Shown here: positions 1 to 4,930 of the stretch, piece by piece
Position numbering within the stretch: the first letter of the stretch is position 1
How the letters are laid out: each line of letters opens with the position of its first letter
Source: Microcaldota archaeon
GTDB lineage: Archaea; Micrarchaeota; Micrarchaeia; Micrarchaeales; Micrarchaeaceae
Direction of reading: 5' to 3'
Length of the DNA stretch: 6,668 bases
Assembly: GCA_021812025.1 (NCBI GenBank)
Contig: JAKAPD010000029.1
Location: 1-6,668, forward strand
Notes under the pieces: model-generated
The model's input: only the letters and a program-made list of their open reading frames with translations
Told to the model about the DNA's origin: nothing
The model's database searches: none
Program-made: the position numbers and the translations under genes

Positions 1-2
1 TC

Positions 3-122
3 AGAGGCGCGATACTCGGCTTGAACCAGTTCCCGATGGCGCTGGATTTCGGGGTAGCGGTTGCCTTCGCGATGGCCATGTGCACGATAGGCATACTTTC
101 CTTCAGGAGAATGAAACTCTAG
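3..122 (+). CDS. C-terminal fragment of a probable ABC-2 type transporter permease (5' end outside window)
   Basis: An open frame enters from the left edge and ends at TAG 120-122, giving 39 residues. It starts near LNQFPMALDFGV, continues through a hydrophobic run (VAVAFAMAMCTIGILSF) and ends in FRRMKL. A final membrane helix with a short basic tail of the form FRRM is typical of the last transmembrane segment of ABC-2 permeases (drug, lipid or polysaccharide exporters of the DrrB/ABC-2 type). In that family the preceding region often reads 'FP..LD'. What is seen is one membrane helix and a matching tail; the family call is inference from this short piece. An ATPase partner would be expected upstream, outside the window. 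The gene is convergent with the operon on the other strand. Any other polytopic membrane protein with a basic tail is the alternative. Confidence 0.6.
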   Translation, partial: RGAILGLNQFPMALDFGVAVAFAMAMCTIGILSFRRMKL

Positions 123-255
123 CTAATCGGCTGTCGAGCTTCAGGGATCTTATGAGATGCGCAACACGGGGACTTGCATAATTATCAACCATGTTTACAT
201 TGTGGGTGCAAAGTTACATGAATAGAGGTAGCGGTCCTTGTCGTTTTGAGTTAAA
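123..255. other. Convergent intergenic gap
   Basis: This 133-base gap separates the permease stop on the plus strand from the tRNA 3' end on the minus strand. I see no convincing gene. A short inverted repeat ATGT-TT-ACAT lies at 191-200, and TTGCA...TGCAA flanks it at wider spacing. Neither is followed by a T-run on either strand, so no clear terminator can be named. Confidence 0.5.
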
Positions 256-327
256 TGGGCCCGAGGAGAATTGAACTCCTGATCTTCACGTTGTCAACGT
301 GACGTCTTACCATTCGACTACGAGCCC
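256..327 (-). tRNA. tRNA-Val (anticodon GAC)
   Basis: The minus strand folds into a full cloverleaf of 72 nt including the discriminator. The acceptor stem GGGCUCG pairs with CGGGCCC through seven pairs, one of them a U-G wobble. U8 and A9 follow, then a D-arm GUC/GAC with GG in its loop. The anticodon stem UCACG/CGUGA is perfect, with loop UUGACAA; the anticodon GAC at 295-293 reads valine codons GUC and GUU. The T-arm AGGAG/CUCCU has loop UUCAAUU. The discriminator is A at 256; the next bases are TTT, so CCA is not encoded and must be added after 3' processing. I see no intron. The 5' nucleotide (327) directly follows the stop codon of the RNase Z gene, so it is probably co-transcribed and released by RNase P, although a TATA-like site inside that gene could also serve it. 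Confidence 0.96.
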
Positions 328-1218
328 CTAAAGCGTTATCCTCATTCCATCTTTTGCCATCTCGCTATTTATGAATGTTTCTTTTGCCTCTTTCACCAGT
401 ATTGCCGTATCCCTGTATCGGGCGCTCGGATGGAACAGTATGAGTTTCTTGCATTTTGCCTTCTTTGCGATCATCGCAGCCTCTTTGGCAGTGCAATGAT
501 ATCTTTCCTTGGCTAATTTCTTAAGCTGGAACGAATAGGAGGTCTCATGTATCAATATGTCGGCGTCTTTTGCGGCGTTCTCTGTGCTTTTGGTAGGCCT
601 CGTGTCCGTCGCATAGACTATTTTTCTGCCTTTTACCATGTAAGTAACCTCTTTCAGCTTGACCGTCCTGCCTTTTACTTTTATAGAACCGTTTTTCATG
701 AGCACCGAGAACATTGTCCCTTTAATCCCAAGCTTGTGGCACTTTTCCTTTATGAACCTGGTTTTGTCGCGCTCCTTGAAGACATAACCGAACGTAGGCA
801 CCCTGTGGTTGAGCTTGAACGCGCTGACCTCGAAGTCGTCTCCTTTGTATACGATTCCGGATTTGATGCCCTCTATTATTATCGGGTAATCTAGAAGCGC
901 CTTGTCAAAAGTCAGCAGCGAGAGTATCTTCTGCTCTTCGTGCATCGGCACAAAGATCCTGAGCTCCTTCTGGTTCTTGTTCAGCGCCATTGTTCTTACC
1001 AATCCCGCAAGACCGATTATGTGGTCCCCGTGGGTATGCGTTATGAATATCGCTTTTATCTTCGAGATGTTGACGCCGTATTTCATGGCCTGCATCTGCG
1101 CGCCTTCCCCGCAGTCGAATAGGTAGATTTCACCCTCTTTTTCTATGGCAACGCTCGGCATGCTCCGTTCCTTTGTCGGGGTCGAGCCGGAGGTTCCCAA
1201 AAATATTATCTTTAACAT
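328..1218 (-). CDS. rnz: Ribonuclease Z (tRNA 3'-end processing endonuclease)
   Basis: RNase Z is a cytoplasmic zinc-dependent metallo-beta-lactamase-fold nuclease that cuts precursor tRNAs just after the discriminator base so that CCA can be added. Numbering here is from the ATG at 1218 (296 aa, close to the usual ~300 of the short bacterial/archaeal form). Visible motifs are KIIFLGTSGSTPT at the start, the metal motif HTHGDH at 61-66, NHRVPTFGYVF around His138, ATDTRP around Asp205, HETSYS at 224-229, YHCTAKEAA with His241, and FHPSARY with His263. The segment GRTVKLKEVT matches the RNase Z-specific region before the Asp motif. Small deviations are a Thr where Gly is usual before Asp205, and Cys in place of Ser in the HSTA motif; all metal ligands remain. 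An in-frame TTG at 1233 would add five residues and overlap the upstream gene. The ATG, four bases past that gene's stop, gives the family's normal N-terminus, but it has no well-placed Shine-Dalgarno, suggesting translational coupling. The TAG stop (330-328) touches the tRNA. Confidence 0.95.
   Translation of the reverse strand: MLKIIFLGTSGSTPTKERSMPSVAIEKEGEIYLFDCGEGAQMQAMKYGVNISKIKAIFITHTHGDHIIGLAGLVRTMALNKNQKELRIFVPMHEEQKILSLLTFDKALLDYPIIIEGIKSGIVYKGDDFEVSAFKLNHRVPTFGYVFKERDKTRFIKEKCHKLGIKGTMFSVLMKNGSIKVKGRTVKLKEVTYMVKGRKIVYATDTRPTKSTENAAKDADILIHETSYSFQLKKLAKERYHCTAKEAAMIAKKAKCKKLILFHPSARYRDTAILVKEAKETFINSEMAKDGMRITL
366..372 (-). promoter_or_regulatory. Possible internal TATA box for the tRNA
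   Basis: On the minus strand the RNase Z coding region reads TTCATAAATAGC. The core ATAAATA lies at 372-366, and its centre is about 42 bases upstream of the tRNA 5' end. With the usual archaeal spacing of about 25 bases, transcription would start near 344, leaving a leader of roughly 17 nt. The core CATAAATA also occurs in the promoter of the 536-residue gene. It lies in coding sequence and encodes Phe-Ile-Asn-Ser, so it could be chance. Confidence 0.3.
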
Positions 1219-1222
1219 ACCA

Positions 1223-2137
1223 TCATATTTCAATCCTTACTTTCCTGTCCTTTAAGTCTATGTTTTGTATCTTTATTCTATCGAGGAACCCCTGGAGCTC
1301 CTCCTTTGTTATTCTTTTATTTGATTGTATTGCTTTAATCATTGTGTTTATCTCGCTTATGTTGTTAAATATTGTTTCTCCGACCCTCTTGTTGCTTTCT
1401 ATCTCTGCGTCGAGGCTTTTTAGAATCCGCTCCTGTTTTGCAATGCTCGATTCGAGAACTTCTACGGCTTTCTCCTTTTCGGTCTTTTCGCTCTTCTGCT
1501 TTACTGGGTTCTCATAGTAGTATAGGTCAAGCGCCTGCTGGAACGTCTCAAATTTTTGTTGCTCGAGCCCTTTGTACTTCTCCAGCTCTTCTATTGCGTA
1601 GTCAACCGCTTTCCCTCCCAGGTCCCTGTATATTATGAACGACTCTTTCTCCGGCAGTATCGTGGGTTTTGTAAGCGAAGCCGCTGGCCCTTTGTATTCG
1701 TTGCCCGGCCTAACGCTCCTGTCTTTGAAGTCGTTAACCATATAGGCGAGGAGTATCTTCATGGCGCTGTCGGTGATTACAAGATTGCCTTTCCCGAACA
1801 TCTCTATTATCATGTTGAGCCTCTCATCGCCCTTCCTCAGCGCGAAGATCACTATCCTGTCTCTATTGAACTGCCCTATTTTCTCTATCAGGAAACCTTC
1901 AATCCTTTTCCTTATGGCTAGGGCGAAGTTTGTGGCCTCTTCTTGTTTTTCCACGTATTCGGTCTTGTTTATCGCATGCGAGAGTATTATCTGCAGGTTC
2001 ACTTGCGTTTTGTTCTTGCTGAGCCTTATTCTGAACTTGCCGTCCGCCACCTCGTAGAACCTATCTATGTAGAAGCCGTTTAACTCCTGCAGCTCCCTGA
2101 CAAGTATCTCAAGCTCCGGAGCCGATAGGACACGCAT
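1223..2137 (-). CDS. Shortened NFACT (Rqc2/RqcH/NEMF) family protein
   Basis: NFACT proteins bind stalled 50S/60S ribosomal subunits carrying peptidyl-tRNA and recruit tRNA to extend the nascent chain in ribosome quality control. Numbering here is from the ATG at 2137 (304 aa). Residues 4-150 resemble NFACT-N: SAPELEILVRELQEL near the start, DRIV at 93-96 (the Asp-Arg pair implicated in tailing in Rqc2), EMFGKGNLVITD at 112-123, and DRSVRPG...Y at 139-148. After a short linker comes FQQALDLYYYENP and a charged coiled coil, about 216-275, with the family pattern EIESNKRVGETIFNN. The protein ends at DLKDRKVRIEI, just where the second coiled-coil helix and the NFACT-R domain normally follow. The helix-hairpin-helix region also seems absent. 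Archaeal relatives usually exceed 550 residues. No remnant lies downstream, where the RNase Z gene begins. AAGGGT at 2151-2146 is spaced 8 nt from the ATG but only 2 nt from the alternative TTG at 2143, which favours the ATG. The family call is firm; retained activity is uncertain. Confidence 0.85.
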   Translation of the reverse strand: MRVLSAPELEILVRELQELNGFYIDRFYEVADGKFRIRLSKNKTQVNLQIILSHAINKTEYVEKQEEATNFALAIRKRIEGFLIEKIGQFNRDRIVIFALRKGDERLNMIIEMFGKGNLVITDSAMKILLAYMVNDFKDRSVRPGNEYKGPAASLTKPTILPEKESFIIYRDLGGKAVDYAIEELEKYKGLEQQKFETFQQALDLYYYENPVKQKSEKTEKEKAVEVLESSIAKQERILKSLDAEIESNKRVGETIFNNISEINTMIKAIQSNKRITKEELQGFLDRIKIQNIDLKDRKVRIEI

Positions 2138-2139
2138 TG

Positions 2140-2940
2140 TCAATGACCCTTGAGCTTCTTCTCGCCCTCTTCCTTGACAACATCGGCGAACGAACGCGCC
2201 CTCTTCTTTACCTCTTCCGGTGCATTTCCCTCGAACGTGGCGCCGATCGTCGCAATATCTGCACCTGCTGCAAGAACCTCCTTTAGCTCCTTCGGCGACG
2301 TTATACCGCCGCCGACTATGTACGGCACGTCTATCACCGACTTCACCGCGGCTATCATCTCGCTCGGCACATGCCCATAGCCTTGAAGCTTCGGGTTCGA
2401 TCCCGTATCGGTGAATATGAGCCTGTAGCCCAGATACTGGCCCGTGAGCGCCAGCGCGGCGGCTATCTTAGGCTTCTCCCTAGGTATAAGATTCACGTCA
2501 GCTACCCAACCAACGGTCCCTCCGGGCGCCACTACTATGTAGCCCAACGGCAGCGGCTCTATCTTATGCGCCTTGATGAGCGGAGCCCTGAGGAGCTGCT
2601 CCTGTGTATGCCAGTGCGGGTTCCTCGAGTTCAGCAACGACATGAAATATATCGCGTCCGCGTTCTTTGTTATGTTGCCCGGGCTGAACAGGACCAACGG
2701 TACGTCTATAGCTTCCTTTATGCCCTTGGCGACGTAATCGAGAAGCTCCCCCTGGGCCCCTATGCTGCCTCCGAGGAGCACCACATCTGCTCCTCCCTCC
2801 GCCGACGCCTTTGCCGTAGCGATGGCCAGCTCTGGGGTGTCATAGTCCACCGGGTCTATGAGGCTGAAAAGCATGCCCCCCTTCTTCTGCAATGTCTCGT
2901 TTATGTACAATTCGACTTTTCCTATCTTCATAAAATCCAT
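2140..2940 (-). CDS. Geranylgeranylglyceryl phosphate synthase (GGGPS)
   Basis: GGGPS joins geranylgeranyl diphosphate to the C3 hydroxyl of sn-glycerol-1-phosphate, the first committed step of archaeal ether lipid synthesis, with Mg2+ in a TIM barrel. The 266 residues cover the usual length. Visible family blocks are MLFSLIDP at 23-30, DVVLLGGSIG at 52-61, VLFSPGNITKNADAIYFMS ending in LLNSRNP at 83-108, YIVVAPGGTVGW at 134-145, IPREKPKIAA at 152-161, VGGGITSP at 209-216 (phosphate-binding loop) and GADIATIG at 226-233. One oddity is TDTGSN at 177-182, where relatives usually have a YLEAGSG-like block with a conserved Glu; here Asp takes its place. The start is either the ATG at 2940 or the ATG at 2931; neither has a strong Shine-Dalgarno. 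It begins five bases after the SDR stop, and its stop almost touches the NFACT gene, so all are probably one transcript. A PcrB-type heptaprenylglyceryl phosphate synthase is a homologous alternative, but this context is archaeal. Confidence 0.92.
   Translation of the reverse strand: MDFMKIGKVELYINETLQKKGGMLFSLIDPVDYDTPELAIATAKASAEGGADVVLLGGSIGAQGELLDYVAKGIKEAIDVPLVLFSPGNITKNADAIYFMSLLNSRNPHWHTQEQLLRAPLIKAHKIEPLPLGYIVVAPGGTVGWVADVNLIPREKPKIAAALALTGQYLGYRLIFTDTGSNPKLQGYGHVPSEMIAAVKSVIDVPYIVGGGITSPKELKEVLAAGADIATIGATFEGNAPEEVKKRARSFADVVKEEGEKKLKGH
2146..2151 (-). promoter_or_regulatory. Ribosome binding site of the NFACT gene, decides its start
   Basis: AAGGGT on the minus strand ends 8 nt before the ATG at 2137. 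The alternative TTG at 2143 would be only 2 nt away. The site lies inside the last codons of the GGGPS gene. The identical hexamer precedes the SDR gene at similar spacing. Confidence 0.5.
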
Positions 2941-2945
2941 CTTTT

Positions 2946-3983
2946 TTAGTGTTTATACCTTTTTAAAAACTCGTCGACCATCTCCTTTCCCTTGTCGTCG
3001 ACCTTCGCCTTCGGTGTCATTATGTCCCTTTTCAATTTCTCGTTGCTCACTATCCGCTCCGTGACCATGAGATTGTATTCGTCGTCATCAAGCCCTATCG
3101 CCTTCGCAAGTATCCTGGCAAGAGCCGGGGATACTTTCTTCTTCGGCGGCTCTACGCCCATGAATTTGGCTGCCTTTTCGAAAAGCATCCTTACCGTGTA
3201 GGGAGTGCCGTCAGACAGGTTGTAAACCTGGTTTACCGCCTTCTGACTTGCCGACGCGATGGCCATAGCGTTGACTACGTCGCTTATATGGATCATTGTA
3301 ATATGGTTGTTCCCCGTGCCTATATACCTCATCTTCTGCTCCTTTATGTACCTGAAGATCTTGGCGAAGAAAGGCACCATGAACTCGACGCCATAGATCA
3401 GCGTTGTCCTGAAAATCGTGTATTGTATGTTCTTGTGGACGGAAGCGAAGGACTTGATGACCTGTTCCTGCATCAGCTTGCTTTCGCCGTATATCCTGTG
3501 GGGTCTTGTTTCCGAACTCTCGGTAAGCACTTCACCTGGGCGCTTCGTGCCATAGACCTGATCTGTTGTCGGCACTATGAACCTTATCTTCGTCCCAGAA
3601 GCATTGTTGTCGACGCAAGCCCGGAGCACGTTCTCCGTGCCTACTACGTTTACGTTAAGGTAGTCTTCGCTGGTCTTGTGCTTGTACCTGTAGACCGCCG
3701 ATGCTATGTGGAACACGTTGTTCACCCCTTTGCATGCCTCTGCCAAAGCCGTTGCATCGCTCTCGTGCGACAGGCTTATATCACCGACGAAAGGTATCAC
3801 ACCCGGGGGCAGCTTTTTCCAGGTGTCGCTCTTGGACGGATTCTGGTGCACGAGCACGCGCACCTCGTCCCCTTGTTCTATGAGCTTTTTCGTCAGCGCC
3901 ACGCCAAGTGGAGAGGTAGCTCCCGTCACCAGGTCTATCGTCTTTCTCCCTTTCCTCTCTGCTGATTTTTCCTTATCATTCAT
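2946..3983 (-). CDS. NAD(P)-dependent epimerase/dehydratase, extended SDR family
   Basis: This 345-residue protein is an extended short-chain dehydrogenase/reductase with an N-terminal Rossmann fold. The cofactor loop is VTGATSPLG at 19-27, a variant of TGxxGxxG with Ser at the middle Gly. Asp68 in GDIS is placed to contact the adenine, and FHIASAVY (91-98) is the second-strand motif. The catalytic set is visible: VPTTDQVYG (Thr near 139-140) and YGESK with Tyr165 and Lys169. Then come FRTTLIYG (191-198) and the C-terminal HISDVVNAM (232-240) typical of the epimerase branch. No signal peptide or membrane helix is seen. The substrate cannot be read from sequence; nucleotide-sugar epimerases, dehydratases and sterol/flavonoid-type reductases all share this pattern. 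The start overlaps the upstream stop by 8 bases (ATGAATGA) and is preceded by AAGGGT at 3996-3991 with 7 nt spacing. Being directly before GGGPS could point to polar headgroup or isoprenoid modification, but that is inference. Confidence 0.88.
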   Translation of the reverse strand: MNDKEKSAERKGRKTIDLVTGATSPLGVALTKKLIEQGDEVRVLVHQNPSKSDTWKKLPPGVIPFVGDISLSHESDATALAEACKGVNNVFHIASAVYRYKHKTSEDYLNVNVVGTENVLRACVDNNASGTKIRFIVPTTDQVYGTKRPGEVLTESSETRPHRIYGESKLMQEQVIKSFASVHKNIQYTIFRTTLIYGVEFMVPFFAKIFRYIKEQKMRYIGTGNNHITMIHISDVVNAMAIASASQKAVNQVYNLSDGTPYTVRMLFEKAAKFMGVEPPKKKVSPALARILAKAIGLDDDEYNLMVTERIVSNEKLKRDIMTPKAKVDDKGKEMVDEFLKRYKH

Positions 3984-4851
3984 TCAGAGTACCCTTGTTT
4001 GCGGCAAGGACCTTTGCTGCTATGTCCCTCATGTGGCCGCTCGTCAGCTTGTTTATAACGTAAGGCGCCCAATCCTTCCCATACGGGGTGTATATGCTTA
4101 GATTAAGCTTCATCTTTTGAAGCTTGCTGAGCCTCCGATTGCTGCATCCTAGGGGCAGCTCAAATATTAAAGACTTCTTGTATTCCTTGCTGAAGTTCGC
4201 AATCCTTATTATGGTCTTCTCGCTCTCGTCCAGTACGGTCGTGCTGACTCCTGCCTGTAGGAGCCTCCCTATCGTAGATATGTAATTCTCGAAGATATTC
4301 TTGTGTGGGCCTTTCTCCTTTTCCTTCAGGTCCGGCAGATAAGACGTAAGCCTTACGTTGTCCTTTGCCCTGAGGTACTTCCTTATAGTGGCTCCTTCTA
4401 TCGGCTCGCGGATAGGGATCTCTATGCCTAGCTTTTTATACCTCTTCCTCTGCGCCCTGTAGAGCTTGAGGTGCTCATCCAGCTTTATACCCGGCTCATG
4501 CTCTATCCACACTTTCGCGCCCTTGCCATCGGCAGCTGCAAATATGTCGTCGAGGCAGTTGTCCATTATGCCGTTGTTTAGCTTGTAGCCCAGCTGGCTC
4601 ATCCTCACCGATATGTCAGAGTTCAGGTGCAATCTGATTGTCTGCTTTATGAACTGGACGTAGGTGTTTGTATTGTATCTGGCTTTTGACGGCTCATCCA
4701 CATTTTCGTTCAGGAACGTCACCGTGGCTCTGAGCCCTTTGCCGTTGAGCTCCCTTATGGTGTCAAGGGCGGAGCTGAGCGTAGACCCAGAAATGTGCTT
4801 TTTTACCAATCTGAATATGAATCGTTTTATGATATTGTTGTCGTCAAGCAT
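3976..4851 (-). CDS. Divergent proline dehydrogenase-like protein
   Basis: The 291 residues match the length and block order of monofunctional proline dehydrogenases, FAD-dependent TIM barrels that oxidise proline to pyrroline-5-carboxylate. Recognisable pieces are SGSTLSSALDTIRELNGKGL at 21-40, SVRMSQLG at 81-88, KVWIEHEPG at 113-121, the VRLTSYLPDL block at 166-175 (family form RLVKGAY), VSTTVLDES at 202-210 (family form ATHD), FELPLGCSNRRL at 230-241, and YTPYGKDWAPYVINKL at 254-269, which is almost the family's YVPYGxDW signature. Key differences: the Arg-Arg pair after that signature, which holds the substrate carboxylate, is Asn267-Lys268; the Lys of the SVKLSQLG strand is Arg83; and the Lys of the VKGAY motif is Thr169. 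The fold is thus probable, but proline oxidation is doubtful. It opens the operon, with a TATA box upstream and GTGAT at 4861-4857 spaced 5 nt from the ATG. A 1-pyrroline-5-carboxylate dehydrogenase is not in the window. It may act on another substrate or be non-catalytic. Confidence 0.8.
   Translation of the reverse strand: MLDDNNIIKRFIFRLVKKHISGSTLSSALDTIRELNGKGLRATVTFLNENVDEPSKARYNTNTYVQFIKQTIRLHLNSDISVRMSQLGYKLNNGIMDNCLDDIFAAADGKGAKVWIEHEPGIKLDEHLKLYRAQRKRYKKLGIEIPIREPIEGATIRKYLRAKDNVRLTSYLPDLKEKEKGPHKNIFENYISTIGRLLQAGVSTTVLDESEKTIIRIANFSKEYKKSLIFELPLGCSNRRLSKLQKMKLNLSIYTPYGKDWAPYVINKLTSGHMRDIAAKVLAANKGTLNE
3991..3996 (-). promoter_or_regulatory. Ribosome binding site of the SDR gene
   Basis: AAGGGT on the minus strand is spaced 7 nt from the ATG at 3983, within the last codons of the proline dehydrogenase-like gene. 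It supports this start, which overlaps the upstream stop by 8 bases. Confidence 0.5.
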
Positions 4852-4889
4852 CGCTAATCACTAAGGCAGATATTATTGCTCTGGCAACC

Positions 4890-4898
4890 TATAAATAT
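4890..4898 (-). promoter_or_regulatory. Archaeal TATA box of the six-gene operon
   Basis: The minus strand reads GCATATTTATAGG, with the AT-rich core ATATTTATA at 4898-4890, 39 bases before the ATG at 4851. Normal archaeal spacing would place the transcript start near 4866-4869, giving a short leader of about 15-18 nt that contains the GTGAT ribosome binding site (4861-4857). It is the only clear promoter before the five tightly packed genes and the tRNA, so it probably drives all of them. Confidence 0.6.
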
Positions 4899-4930
4899 GC
4901 ATTTCTAAGCTGTTTTTCCGGCTTTTTGAG

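Noticed and set aside
191..200. Inverted repeat ATGT-TT-ACAT as a bidirectional terminator between the convergent transcripts
   Set aside because: The stem is only 4 bp (extendable only with a bulge), and no T-run follows on either strand.
547..894. Plus-strand open frame opposite RNase Z
   Set aside because: It lies entirely antisense to RNase Z motifs and has no own signals.
1219..1233. TTG at 1233 as the RNase Z start
   Set aside because: It would place AAGGA directly against the start codon and add five residues before the family's normal N-terminus; the ATG at 1218 fits better.
2371..2949. 192-codon plus-strand open frame opposite the GGGPS gene
   Set aside because: The opposite strand encodes a well-supported enzyme over the whole stretch, and the plus-strand translation is Arg/Tyr/Leu-rich with no family features.
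3288..3965. 225-codon plus-strand open frame opposite the SDR gene
   Set aside because: It is the mirror frame of a clear SDR gene. Its translation is rich in Arg, His, Tyr and Val without any motif, and it has no promoter or ribosome binding site of note.
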